Assembly (NCBI GenBank): GCA_003586115.2
Contig: QVOM02000042.1
Span: 35,160,115 to 35,224,114 of the forward strand
Direction of reading: 5' to 3'
Length of the DNA stretch: 64,000 nt
Origin: Salvator merianae
Lineage: Eukaryota; Chordata; Lepidosauria; Squamata; Teiidae
Part shown: positions 52,046-64,000 of the stretch, piece by piece
Numbering within the stretch: the stretch's first letter is position 1
Layout of the letters: the number at the start of each line of letters is the position of its first letter
Made by a program: the position numbers and the translations under genes
Notes under the pieces: model-generated
Told to the model about the DNA's origin: nothing
What the model saw: only the letters and a program-made list of their open reading frames with translations
Database searches by the model: none

Positions 52046-55000
52046 CTGGGAAAAAGACAAATAATGAAGGAAAAAAATATTTTTAGACTAGAGTTAAGCT
52101 TATTTTGTATATTTTAACAAGGTGACAGCTGCAAAACAAACGATAGTATAGAATTGGAAAATATTGCATACTTTAAACACTGGGATACGTTGTAAAAATT
52201 ATGGGAATATATGAGTCTCAAACATGTAACAATGAAAATGGAACAAACAAAAAACAATAGAAACATTGAGCCCTCTTTAAAACTTGGGCCCCACTACTTG
52301 GAATCTGTACTGATTTCATCCTTAATCCCTAAGAAAAGAAAACAAGCTAGCTGTGATTGCCATATTTAGAAGGAATCAAAGTCTAAAATTTAAATATTGT
52401 GATTCAAAATTAGCTATGCCGAAGCTGACATTATAACCAAAGTTAGAAAAAAAAATGCTCGTTTTATTTTTCTTTTGTCATTGGAGCTATATGCTCGAAA
52501 TCACTAGTTATTCTGAAACTATCATAGATTATCCTTCAAATTTAGTTTATCTTAAAAATAATATGCAATTCCTTTTCCTTATATGTTGTTCCTTTCTATC
52601 CTTCCTGAACTGGCATATCTGAGATGGAAAAACTGCAGTTAGGGACAACCAGAACCTGTTTGTTTTAATCTGGTCTGAGAACTAGTTTTTGAATGCACTG
52701 AAGTCTGAAATGCTTTGAAATAAGACTTTAAAACTTTTTTAGCTCAGTATACAGGCATATTCTGTAACTTACAAATGAACTGAAAGTGAAGAATTTTGTT
52801 CTCATCATTTTCCAAAAATGTAAATACAGAAAATAGTTTAAGCAAGAAAGTTAACTGAAAGCTGAAGAAAAAAATATTGAGCAAAAATGTTATTAAACCA
52901 AATTAAACATCTGAATTACAAAGTTAAGAATATTTTAGATGGATCATGGACTAAATACAGAATGCTGACACTTTAGGCTGAATTTGATCAAGCTTTTAAT
53001 ATCTTTATCTATGCACACTGAACTTAGCGGTAATTTGGACATTAGCCTGCAGAAAACAGATTTTGACTTAGAACAGTTATGCTGCAGAAGATAAAGTAAG
53101 GACAAGCCAAAGAAATTTAAGAAAATCTTCATGTTTGAATGCATAGAAAAAAGTCTGGATATTGAGACCAAAAATATTTTTTATCTCTCATTGTGACCAG
53201 TTACCTGCTTTCTACAACTGTGTGCTGTCATATTCTCCTTTGGAATTGCAGTGTGGGCTTGGTTCTTCAGAAATGGTGCATTGTGGGAAAACATGTAATA
53301 GAGATGACTAAAACAATAGGAATCCAGGCGTTAGGGGAAGTTCCCAGAGGCCAACTGGCCTGGAGAGGGGATACAATCATAGATTTGGTGGTCTCTGAGA
53401 GGACAATTTCCAGAAGGGGCTGCTAAGCTGTATGAAAATGAATTTTAGGAAACTGCACTGTCCTACAATTTGACATTGTAATTTCTGAGGATTTTTGTTG
53501 ATGGATCTTTTTCATCTAAGCATGCTAGCTTAGATATCGTGAAAAGCAAAGAGATTGATCCTTTCTGCATTTTAGATTTGACTTCTATCCTAAGCTATGT
53601 TTAGGGAGAAGTTTTCTGACAAACCGAGCTTTGATATGATGGGTACTTATCACATCAAAGCCCTATTTGATACTATTCAACACATGCAAAGGTAATCGGC
53701 TAATAGCCACTCACCTCAACAAGTAGTTCAGATGCATCAACAACAAGAGACAGATGTGTTGTGGGAAATGATATGATCCTTGGGTGAGTCTACACTGAAG
53801 ACCATGATCCTTGAATATCTGGTGGCCTGCACATTGGTCTAAATCTTTACCTGTGCATACTAGTGCAGTGCAGCACCAGAAAATGAGAAAATTATTCCCC
53901 ATTTCCTTTCCCACAGGGAACAAAGGGGCTTTATTTTTATTATCACGTATTCCACTGACAGACATTAAGCAACAACTAGCCTGTCAGAAAACAGCTTAGG
54001 ACAAGATATTCCTACACCAGAGCGACTGCCCCGCCGCCCTGGAAATGCCCCTGTTTTGGAATGTAAACACTGCATAAGTAGAATGTTCTTTAGGTGACTT
54101 GTAGCTGTGACACCTTTTTCTCTGGCCTACTTAGAAACCAATGTGTAAATTCTAGATACTTCACTTTGATGAAATCTCACCTCTTCTCAGGCACCTGTAA
54201 GTGATCTTAGGATTGCACTCTTATTGATTATTTCTCTTTTATTCTTTCATAATTGCTTTTTAAAAATTTATGTTGCAACCTCTGGATGATTTTACATAAG
54301 ACTATATTCTCTCTTCACTAAGCTTGAAGAATATTTATGATTTGCCACTGCTGTCTATTATTTTAATAAATTCTAAGTTTATTTTCCTTTTGATGCAATT
54401 CTGTTTTTCTGCTCAGTATCTACTTAATCACTGAAACAACCTGATACAGGAGAAAGAGCGAATCCAAATTCCACCTTGGGAGATGAATGCTTGCAATGCT
54501 CTCAAAGGAAACAAGTTGTAAACTTTAAGAAATGTGAATTAAATGCCATAACTAAAAGCTAACCCTGAACCAGAACAAATTAGACAAATCACATTGTAAT
54601 TAAATTCACTTTAGGCAAATACTCAGTCGTTTCAAGGCCTCTGAAAGCAATGCGGTTCTCAGATTCCAAGATGTATCCATTCCTGCGATAAGAATGTAGT
54701 TGTACAAAAAGGAAAGAAAAGACTATACAATAACATTTTATATAAGAAGAACACAGCATTTCGGGTTTATTATTTTTGGCTTCTTCCAAACAGCAATGAG
54801 AAAATTCCAGTGCTTTAGAAACAGCTCTGGAGGATGGAACAGACACGTTAACAACTTGCTGGTATGTTACTGACATGTACAAAGGCAACCTTCCAAATTA
54901 GACAGCTGTAAACACATTATGGTCCCTTTATTATTCTACACAATGGGTTTTTATATTAATGAAAGCCCCTACTATGCTTTAAGTAAATCATAAATGACAT

Positions 55001-56386
55001 TTGTATAAAGGAAAGGAAGAGTAAGGACCCGTCTAAACTCAACATTTATCATGGCATTAAGCCACATGGATTGCTGGGCATTCATACAACATAAATCAAC
55101 TTCCCATGGTGTGGTATTCCATGTCCTTTGCAAAGGGCTATTTGCTTCGATTTTTTAAAAAAGCGAGTTAGCAAGCTTTCGCAACATGTTCTACAATGCG
55201 TGGCAGTTCTCAAATATAGCTACTCTGACACCGAGATGAGGGGACTTGTGGGTGGAACAATCCACTTTCAGCAATCAGTGTGGAAACTGGGATCTCTCCT
55301 TATTCATGCAGCAATCAGAAAGTGGAAGGGAGATATTTTCGTCTTATCTGTGTAAAAGGTATCTGTGTTTCAGACAACTTTATTCAGCTGTTGGAGCCTG
55401 TGGTGGATCCAGACTGCTGCTCTCAATTGATGGTTTCTGATTCTGTCTGTGCACTCATTAACAGGAAGGGGATGGCTCTTAGAATCCTTGGGATGGATGC
55501 TTCTTACAGAACCTGAAGTTGCACCTTTGTTGCATAATAAGCTTTTTGTGGGAACCAAACTGACCTTATAGACAGGACAGCAGTATGCTGCTCCTGATGC
55601 ACTGATCATACATTTGCTCCATGTAGTTTCATGTGAAGGCAGGTGAGTGAAACTGCAGGGGAGGGTGGATTTCTGTACGAGTAGGAGGTACTTAATAAAC
55701 ATTCAACTGTATGTTACAAACAGCACTGAGCATAAAGCATGTTCTGTAGCATCCACAAAGGGCTGGATGTGACTACGGAAGTATCACTGCAGTGACTGGA
55801 AAATCTATGAAAAGGCATGAGTAGTAACCTAGGTTCCAGCTGAAGTGAGACAGGAAAGTGACACGGGGTAGACAATACTGTACTACCAAAACGGTGTACC
55901 ATTTAAATGCTCTCCAACTCAGTCAGCAGTGGTCAAGGTTGATGGGTGGTGTGGGTGTGGTCTGATAATATCATGAGAGTTCCAATCTGGCCAATCTGAA
56001 TGCAAGATCTGCTCTGTTTTAGGAAAGGGAAGAACAATTCCACACAGCTGACTTTACTCAAGCATTCACTAGCTTTACAGATCTATGCACTCTGAAAGGT
56101 ATTAAGAGCTACACATGATAGTGATTGCCTTCTACGCTATACTGTTCTCTGTTTCTTACCTTCTGTACAAACCTACAAAAAGAAGTAGTGAAACCAATTA
56201 GGCTTTGAATACTATTCTCAAACTTCCATCTTAGCATATGTAAGTGCGCCCTAAAGAATTAACACACGTTGAGTGGAAAAATCAGGAAAAGAGACTCACA
56301 CATCTATCTACATATACTGACAGAATACCAGTAAAGACAATACAGTTTAAAAGTACAGGAGGTTTACAGTACTGAAGGGAGAAGAG

Positions 56387-56733
56387 CAGCGCTTCCCAAA
56401 CTTTAGTGATTTGAGATTCACCAGACAAGGACCTGAAGATTCAGGAACCACCTACTTTGGCTGGGGGAGGGGGGCTGGGGCTGTATGGCTACTGGTGTCC
56501 AGGGCAGCCTCACCCTACAGCTGGTGGCCCTTGTTTCCACTCTCTTCTTTGTGTGCCAGTTGGGGATGGCTGCTGCCATTTAGGCAACTTCTGCACAGGC
56601 AGAAATACTTGCTCTTAAATGGTCACGAGGATCCTTGTAACATTACATTTTTGCCACCTATCTTACCATCCTGCCCACCAAAAGTTTTCCATGACCCACT
56701 AGAGGATCATAACCATACCCTGGGAAAACCCTG
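56387..56733. mobile_element. hAT-like transposon fragment, about 350 bp
   Basis: The left end is CAGCGCTTCCCAAACTTT and the right end, on the other strand, begins CAGGGTTTTCCCAGGGT, with GACCCACT near it, a pattern typical of Charlie-like hAT ends. The flanks GAGAAGAG and GTATAGAG share five of eight bases. The long open frame in it has no recognisable domain. Confidence 0.55.
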
Positions 56734-56883
56734 GTATAGAGGAATATATATATGTCAGTCAAACAAGATGTATCATGGACCAAAGCAATCTATGGCAGTT
56801 CTGGAAGGAACTGAACAGGTCGCATTTCTGCCACTGCAAAGTTATGAACAGATGAACCTGCCTGACAAAGAAAGAGAAGCAAG

Positions 56884-56908
56884 TGTGTGTGTGTGTGAGA
56901 GAGAGAGA
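56884..56908. repeat. Microsatellite (GT)n(GA)n
   Basis: A GT run passes directly into a GA run. It is a simple repeat in the intron. Confidence 0.85.
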
Positions 56909-57021
56909 GCACCTCCATGAATGTGTGCATTGCCAGCAGCAGTGCTGGACACTAAAAGACACAGTGTGCAATATTCCACTTGTAGCTCTTGTTGCTGATG
57001 CTGCTGTACCACTGAGTAGAG

Positions 57022-57180
57022 GCTGAATCCTAGCTGACTACATGGACACCCCTATGCAGTTTTAATGGCAGAGATACAGAAGTGGTTTGCCATTGCTTAC
57101 TCCAAGGCAGAGGCTAGGGATCAAACTGGCAACTCTCTGCTTTCCAGACAGTTTGCTCTGCCACTGAACTACCGTAAGAG
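57022..57180 (-). repeat. tRNA-derived SINE (same family as 2945-3124)
   Basis: On the minus strand it reads GTAGTTCAGTGGCAGAGCAA, then CTGTCTGGAAAGCAGAGAG, a B-box-like AGTTTGATCCC, then AAGCAATGGCAAACCACTTC. It is the best-preserved promoter of the three copies in the window. Confidence 0.7.
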
Positions 57181-59379
57181 AAGGAATATCATACTCTGAT
57201 AATGTACTTTTCAACCCTAGATTCCATACTGTGCACAGCAGGGAGCAGCACAAAGATTATAAAGCACATGAAATCTCAGCTTTAAAATGCCACAGAAAAG
57301 CGCATTATTTACCTTTAGCAGTAAAAAAAAGAAAAAAGAAAAAGAAAAAAATAAGAAGCCTGTTCTGTTTGGCCAGTGCCATCCAACAGTTGCAAATTTA
57401 TCTGCTCAGTTAGTCTCTTTGAGAACTTTTTGCCTGGCCACTAAATCAAAGAAAACTGCAATCCAAAAACAACATGGAAAGAATGACACAAAACATGAAA
57501 GAAATCTGTGGGAAATCTTACATCAGATGGCAGCTGCAACTTGGCTCTCCTACTCATACAGTTTATTCACTCACTAAAATGCATTAGTTTGGTTTTTTTT
57601 AAAGAAGCCATGGCTTTGCCTAGCTGCTAAATTGCAGGGAACAGTCACAATCCCACGCAGCGAAGCAATTAGGTCAGGGCTTGTTTTTTAAAAATTACTT
57701 TGAGATAGATGAAGGTCACAGAATGCACAAAGGAAGACATCGGATTAATATTATCCCCAGAATTTCCAGCAATATTAAGGAACACTTTTAAAACTTTATG
57801 CATTGGATAGACACAAGGTCACCTTGGAACATATTTTTTTAAAAAATGTACTCACTATCAGCCTATTAGTATACAATATGTCAGAGTTTGCAATCCACTA
57901 TTTCTGGTCATATGTCTATTGCCTACACTTCCCAGCTTAAAGACATGTTTCCAAGCAGACATTCAATATTAGAGCAATAAATATCTAGATAGCTATGTAA
58001 CTGAAAAGTTTATTTCTCCTGCTTCTGAAAGGATAAGAGGGTAGAACAGGAGTTGCCGTTCACTGCTTAAACATAAGCCTTATTCCTGGGATTCTCAGAT
58101 GCCAATTTAGAAACTCAGATGTTCCAGAATCACAGAGAACATAGTGCAGAGAACACAGTACTTCTTATCCCACTTCCCCACTGGCGAATCTACATTATGG
58201 AGAAGAACATATTATGGAGAAGAACATGAACCCTGCTTGCCACAGCAGATGTGGGAAGGGACGAAGGGGTGGGTGGGAGGAGGGGGGAACGAGATGACCG
58301 AAAGGAACAGAGGCTGCATTCAGTACACCACAGGAAAGGCACCGTGGTGGGGAGCAGAGACGGACGCCTCTCAGCGCTACACATCTCTATTTCAGCAGGA
58401 ACGCCTTTGCTATTGTATAGAATAAGGCTGAACTGAGTTAGAAGCAAAGAAACAACTGTGGTGATAAAAATGAACAGTGGTGGGAAGAGAGCACCATACC
58501 AAACTACAGGGAGTAGGAATAAATAAAGATCCTCTTGGATCATGCCGCAGGTGGTCTAAACATACATGTTCGGTATGTATTTATGCACAACAACAAAAGA
58601 GTTAGGAGGTGTACCAAAACATTTTTCTTAGAAGAACCATTCTTACAGTATGGAAAGAGATACCCTGGAGTTGTTGTTTTTTTTAAAGCCAAGAAAAAAG
58701 GAAAGCAAGGTTTACTTTTCTGCAGAATACCTTGCACGGTGTAGTTTGAGGAAATCTGTTTGGCTTTAAGCTCTACCCCTTTCCTACCAAAGATGCACTG
58801 TGCCTATACAATGACATCGCACACCCCATCAGTTCTCAGCAATGACATGTCTCTGCACCTGCTGCCTGATACCGCCTGTAGCCTGCTGGACTCGGACCTG
58901 CAGTCGCTAGAGGTGTTGGCACGAGTTGAACCACTGGTTGTGGGTGTTCGGAGCTTCTGTGCAGAACTGTGGGCCCAGTAATTGAGTTGCTGGCGCTCTG
59001 TTCAAGGGCTGCCTTAACAGCAGGCTGTCACTGGTTGGGGACGGGCCAGGGCCACTCACCTTGGTCCACGACCACTGGATTTTGCGGGAGGGGGTTGGGT
59101 GTTTCTTAAAAGCTGGTTGTTTTGAACATGCTGCTGTTTAAAATAGCTTAAGCTTATTTATTTATACAGTATTCTGGCTTGGGGAAAGGAATAAGGAGTC
59201 AAGGCAGGAAAGGGAGGGGGAGCTGCCACAGGGGCCCTGCCACTGCAGAGGTGGCAGGTGGGGGGGGGTATGGTGTTGGGGGGCAGATAAAGATGAAGAA
59301 AAGGAGTGTTAGATGTATTAACGCTATTACTCTTTCCGGTCTGCCTTCCAACCTGTAGCATTTGGAGATAGCACTGCTT

Positions 59380-61384
59380 TGGAATGCCACCTCAATCACT
59401 TATTCGTGTCTTGATTCTGGATCAAGGGGCTAATTCGGCATCCATTGCTGAGGCCTGGGTGGATGAATGGGGTGGGCCTAGCCTTACCCAGCTTTGCTCC
59501 CCAGGTTATTCAGTGCAGTACTATTCCAGACCAGACCAGGGTGGGGGGTGGGTGGGTGCTGTAATCCACAGAACTTCCATCCCTCTTGCCAGGCGGTCAA
59601 TTCACTATGTGACTCGGTTGAAGTGCTTGTTCTTGCTGCTGGGCCTGAGAGACAGAATAGGAAGGTTGCTGGCATACTGCCCACCCTGCTGCTCAGCAAC
59701 CTCCCCGTCTGAGCTGGCTAACGTGATCTTGGATGTGGTGTTGGGGGATTTTTACATCCATGCAGACTATCCTCAAAGGGCCAGCTCAGCTCTTCATGGC
59801 CTCCATGACACCTATGGGGCTGTCTCAGTATGTTACTGACCCAATTCATAGCAGGACAAACCCCCGATTTAGTCTTTGCCATGGAGCGAACTGGTGAGAA
59901 TCCATTGACAGGAGGACTGATGGTAAGCCTGTTGCCATGGAACGATAATTTGCTGCTAAGATTCGGACTTGTAGTGGCAGCCCCCCTCTGCAGGGGTGGG
60001 GGATCTATTGTGATGGTCCCCCCCAGGAGACTTATGAAATTGAAGTGAATCCTGAATGCTTTGGGGAAATTCCCAGTTGGCATGAATGGCACCCTTGCCA
60101 AGGATCTGGACTCTCTCTGAAATCATGACATGAATAGGGTCATCGATACGATCGCACCCAAATACACTTGGCACACCTGTGGAGCCTATAAAGCACTCTA
60201 ATATTCCATGGAGTTATGGGCGGAAAAACAGGAAGGTTCACAGCAGGAGACGTAAATCCCATTCTGAGTATAACTGAACGTGGTAAGAGCACTTTAGCAT
60301 GCCTACCATGTGGCAGGGCTAAAAGAACTTACTTCTCTGCTATCATTGCATCCTCAAGTAGCTGTCTGGCATAGCTTTTTCAAGTGAATAGCATCACAAG
60401 AACAAGGAAGTTTGAGGGCACAGTTGCTCAGATTCACAAGGAACTGGATGCCACAGTTGAGACTAGTCCAAGGGAAGTGTCCAGAGAACTGATTGGTCCA
60501 GTTATTTTGGATTAGATTCAATTATTGTGACCTGAGCATGTGGACAAGGCCAACCACATGCCTTCTGGATCTTTGCCCTTGTTGGCTGATAAGAGCCAAC
60601 CAGCAGATGAGTCCAGGGAGTAGCAAATGCCTCTCTGAGAGATGCATTGCTCCCACCAGTTCTTAAAGGGACAACAGTGTGTCCCCTCCTCAAGAGATCC
60701 TCTCTGGACCCATAAGATTTAAACAACTCGTGCTCAGTAGATAACTTATCCTTTTGGGGCAGGGTACTGGAGAGGATTGTGGCTGTTCAACTGCAGGAAT
60801 GCTTGGAAGAAGTTGATTGTCTAGACCCATTTCAATCTGGCTTCAAGCCTGGTTATGGCACTGAAACTGCCTTGGTCACCCTGGTTGATGAACTTCTTTG
60901 GGAAAAAAACAGGAATGTCACTCTACTGGTTTCTCTTGGATATCTGATAGTGCACTGTATTCTTCTGGAAAGGCTACAGAGCTTCAGAGCTGGAGGCCTT
61001 GCAATGGTTCCACTCCTATCTAAGGCCACTGCCAGATGGGGTCATGGAAGATTCCTCAGGGGTCAGGTCTTATCTCCCATGTTCTTTAATATCTATATGA
61101 AGCCTCTGGGAGAGGACATCAGGAGATTGAGTGACACCCAGTTCTATTTCTCTGCGTCATCTGAATCAGAAGAAGTGACTGAAGTGCTTGACAGATGCTT
61201 GGAGGCAGTAATGGGCTGGATGGGAGACAATAAACTGAAGCTGAATTCAGACAAGATGGAGGTGCTGTGTGTCACAGGGTCTGGGGTCTGTGAAGTAGGG
61301 AGGCATCCTGTTCTTAATGGGGATGAACTGGCTTGGGAGAGATGCAAAATCTGGGGGTGCTCTTGGACTCACAATGACACTTGA
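59380..61384 (+). mobile_element. L2-type LINE with endonuclease and reverse-transcriptase remains
   Basis: The endonuclease remnant is open from 59384 to 59839 and includes SIAEAWVDEWGGPSLTQL and a VLGDFYIHADYP block with the GDF-HAD motif. 59840-60500 continues it out of frame. An RT frame of about 200 codons (60779-61384) has LDPFQSGFKPGYGTETALVT, GQVLSPMFFNIYMKPLGEDI and NKLKLNSDKMEVL, which are L2 hallmarks. A deletion between RRLS and DTQFYF has removed the YADD catalytic motif, so it is dead. It is antisense to DAPK1. The GC-rich piece at 58760-59380 may be its 5' part. Confidence 0.85.
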
Positions 61385-61442
61385 ACTTCAAGTGGTGATG
61401 GGGTCAAGAGCACCTATTTTAAGATAAAAATACAAACAATAA

Positions 61443-62170
61443 ATAAGCGATGACATGCACCACGGTCCTGCCCATGGAGGGGCTATCATGGCAATGACTA
61501 CACTTCGGCAAATGGATAAGTTGCCCATGCTGCTTCGACTGAACACTCTTCCTTTGAGTTGTGTAAAGGTGCTGAGGAGAGCTCAGAGTTCTCAGGTAAA
61601 GCACCTGACAGTCCCAGGCCTCCAGCTGCAGTTCGTGCTTCGACAATCAGCAGTTCGGCATATCTCTACTCTGAGCAAATCACAATTTGGCCTAACCTGC
61701 ATAAACCTATAATAGCATGGGAGCGATCATATCAGCATATCTTAAAGCACATTCTACAGAACACCAGCATTACACAGGCAGTGCGTGAGCTGTCAAAGTA
61801 CTCATCAGCAGATATTTTGCTAACAGGCTCAACTGCAGGAGGGAGAAAAGGCAGCCGCACACAGCTTTCCACCATTCTTAGGTCCGTACATCCTCACCGA
61901 GACTCTCCTTCGCCCCGTGGTTGCACTGCATCTCACTCAAGTCTCAGCAGATCAAGGCTGACCAGAGGCCGCATGAGCACACAGGAAGCTTTTCAACCAA
62001 TGCAATATTACAGGGGATTTTGCAAGGTTCTCTTGACTCACCCAGTCTCTGGTCCCTGCTGCCCTGCTCGTGTTTGGCTTGACGGCACAGAAAAGCCGGC
62101 CAAGCACCTGCAAAGGTACCACGAACAGGGGACCGATGCCCCTTCAGCGGCTCTGTGAGTATTGAAAAAT
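61443..62170. other. Unassigned segment with a 200-codon open frame
   Basis: The plus strand is open from 61559 to 62158, unusual for intron sequence of this composition. The region has more CpG than its surroundings. I recognise no domain in the product, which is rich in Ser, Arg and Pro near 61850-61990. A GTGAGTAT donor-like site follows at 62155 on plus. On minus, a CTCACAG acceptor-like site and a GTGAGT donor-like site bracket about 62042-62155. It could be a chance open frame, a LINE 5' part, or a non-coding exon. Confidence 0.25.
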
Positions 62171-62654
62171 CTTTTGTTTCAATATTTTTTTTTGTAATCA
62201 TAGCTGTCCTGGCAAGTAAATAAAATGAAAGGAGAGGAAAGAGGCCTTTTATTGTCTTCAGCAATCTAAGAAACATCCTGGTCTCCATGAACTTATAAGG
62301 TAATAAAATCCACTCCTCCAAATTCAAGTCAAAACACAGACATGTCCAGAAGACAAGGGGAGCATTGTTACAGGCACACTGGATATACCACTGAAGTACT
62401 GTTCCAATAGTCTAGCATTTGGAATGGGAGAAGGAATATGAATACACTTGTAAACAGGGCAGTATCTGTGCCCTGACAGATTGTTAGACCGTGCTTTCTA
62501 ATGGCAGAGGCAGTATTTAGCCAGTGTACCATGTTAGACAGGGACCAGGGAGGTAAAGAAAAGAGAAGACATCTTCAACTAATTCCAGGCTACAGCAGAA
62601 ACACATCCATGCACTTTTCTTAGTAATTAAGTCTTTTTCCGCTGTCTCTTTCTT

Positions 62655-62775
62655 GGATGTCACTCTACCCTACAGCCCTGGGATTTCCTGGTGGTCTCCT
62701 ATTCAAGTGCCAAATAGGTCAGATCCTGCATAGCTTTCAGGATCAGCCAAAGCTACCCAGGCTTTGCTACCTGCT
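62655..62775 (-). repeat. 5S rRNA-derived SINE or pseudogene
   Basis: On the minus strand it reads GATCCTGAAAGCTATGCAGG, then ATCTGACCTATTTGGCACTT, GAATAGGAGACCACCAGGAA and CAGGGCTGTAGGG, following 5S rRNA positions from about 40 to the end. The A, intermediate and C promoter boxes are recognisable. The 5' third is absent or too decayed. Confidence 0.6.
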
Positions 62776-63375
62776 CGTGATGAGACAAGGAAAACCCAAA
62801 TCCAAGCCCTCATTTGGTTGAATGCTTTCTTGGTAGCTGCATGATACTTATCCTTCAGCCTAACTTTCCCAGAAGGTTGTTGCAAAAATTAACGAAAAAG
62901 AAATGGTACTCCTATGGCCTTGCACTCCAGCTTTCTTAGTTGGTCATTTTCTCTAGTATATGGCAAAAATATTAGTTCTTTTCTTAAGGCTTATATATTC
63001 CATCCTGAGGACAGCAGGATGTATTCCCTATACCAAACACTACAGCCCTGAACATCCATCCCTGGTAACCTTTTCTATGTAAACAAGATTTCTTTGGGAA
63101 CCAGAATCCAAATCATGCATAGATGTAGATACTGCAGGAAGCTTGCATGAAAAGATCAGGCCTTCTGCTGTAGAAGTTCAGCAGAACATAATGTTCGCTG
63201 TAGAACGAAAGAGGACAACACTTCATCAGGGCTGCAGTTTCAGCTCTTTAAAGTCCCAAGCAACCAAAAACTATGAAATTACAATGCCTAGGTACAGCAT
63301 TGTCATAGTAGAAATGCCACTTCCACATCCAATAGAAGCACACTTGAAAAGTCTGTAGGTTTTACTCCCAAGCAA

Positions 63376-63403
63376 TATCTATCTATCTATCTATCTATCT
63401 ATC
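63376..63403. repeat. Microsatellite (TATC)n
   Basis: About seven tetranucleotide units run without interruption. Confidence 0.9.
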
Positions 63404-64000
63404 AATCACTCAATCAAGGACTGTCACCTTAATTTCTGTGTACAACACTGTTACAACCAAGTATTGTGTGAGGCGCATCATCAGTCATCTTGTACAGAAG
63501 GCAGGAGAACAGAGGTTAAATTAAATGACTTTGATGGAGTCAATCCAGCTGAAAAGCAGCCTTTTCTCCTTGATGCTTTAAATCACTAGTTTAAAAATCA
63601 ATTTATCCTGCCTCTAGCTTTTTTACAAATACTTTTCTCCAGCAAAGATCTGAAATTTGGAGTAAGATGAAGGAACGCACCTGACAGCACCAAGTTCCTT
63701 CCCATCCGGGAATTCACCGACGCCTTACTTCTAGTCATAGTTCAATTGCTTTTACAAATGTAGAAGGAAGTTACAAGCAGGATGCAATGTTATGACTAGC
63801 TCACATCATAGGAAAGTTTTTTAAAATAAACATCAATTTTTTAAAGAAGCAATAAGGACATTTTTCTCCCCATATATTATGAACCAGTGAAAACACTTAT
63901 AGACTACATTTTAAAAAACAATTCGAGACAAACACATACTTTACATACACAAACACACAGTTTGACTTAAAATTTCCTACTGAGCCAATAATTTTTCACC

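Noticed and set aside
56411..56920. 169-codon plus-strand open frame
   Set aside because: It spans a hAT-like fragment and runs into a GT/GA microsatellite. No recognisable domain.
62655..62775. 5S rRNA gene
   Set aside because: Many mismatches, the 5' part is missing, and similar decayed copies occur elsewhere in the window.

Overview
This window is vertebrate nuclear DNA, most likely from a squamate reptile. It holds one recognisable protein-coding gene, on the minus strand: DAPK1 (death-associated protein kinase 1), broken into small exons with GT-AG introns. The squamate call rests on the repeat mix: an RTE-BovB 3' end, tRNA-derived and 5S-rRNA-derived SINEs, CR1 and L2 LINEs, an L1 tail, and many hAT-type DNA transposons with 8-bp target duplications. 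No species can be named from this alone.

The gene reads from high to low coordinates. Eleven distinct coding exons can be placed to the base between 27676 and 113. They encode residues 22-410 in human DAPK1 numbering with no net gain or loss of residues: most of the Ser/Thr kinase domain (Lys42, Glu64, Asp139, Asp161), the autoregulatory calmodulin-binding segment with Ser308, the linker, and the first ankyrin unit. The remaining ankyrin repeats, ROC-COR region and death domain must lie beyond position 1. The first coding exon (about 21 residues) was not found and probably lies beyond 64000, which would make that intron longer than 36 kb.

The most striking feature is an apparently exact 1,954-bp direct repeat, 10633-12586 and 12589-14542, separated by one ambiguous base (N at 12587). 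Each copy contains the same 139-nt kinase exon. Splicing in both would shift the frame and reach a stop within eight codons, so an assembly overlap left uncollapsed at a gap is the best explanation.

Region by region: 1-10600 is the compact kinase/ankyrin exon cluster with short introns, a BovB tail, a tRNA-SINE and a near-perfect hairpin. 10600-14550 is the duplicated block. 14183-27454 is a 13-kb intron with an L2 fragment, a 5S-SINE, a foldback element, a hAT MITE and a tRNA-SINE. 27677-64000 is an intron or 5' gene region with a degenerate CR1 carrying ORF1 and ORF2 remains (28.7-31.95 kb), L2 ends, a 3.0-kb hAT transposon relic (37.5-40.5 kb), an inverted Penelope-like pair with hammerhead-like cores (46.1-46.3 kb), an L1 3' end (50.5-51.6 kb) and a long L2 with endonuclease and reverse-transcriptase remains (59.4-61.4 kb). 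No rRNA or tRNA gene, CRISPR array, or second certain gene was found. Two weak exon-like segments (51958-52045 and about 61559-62158) are reported as leads only.
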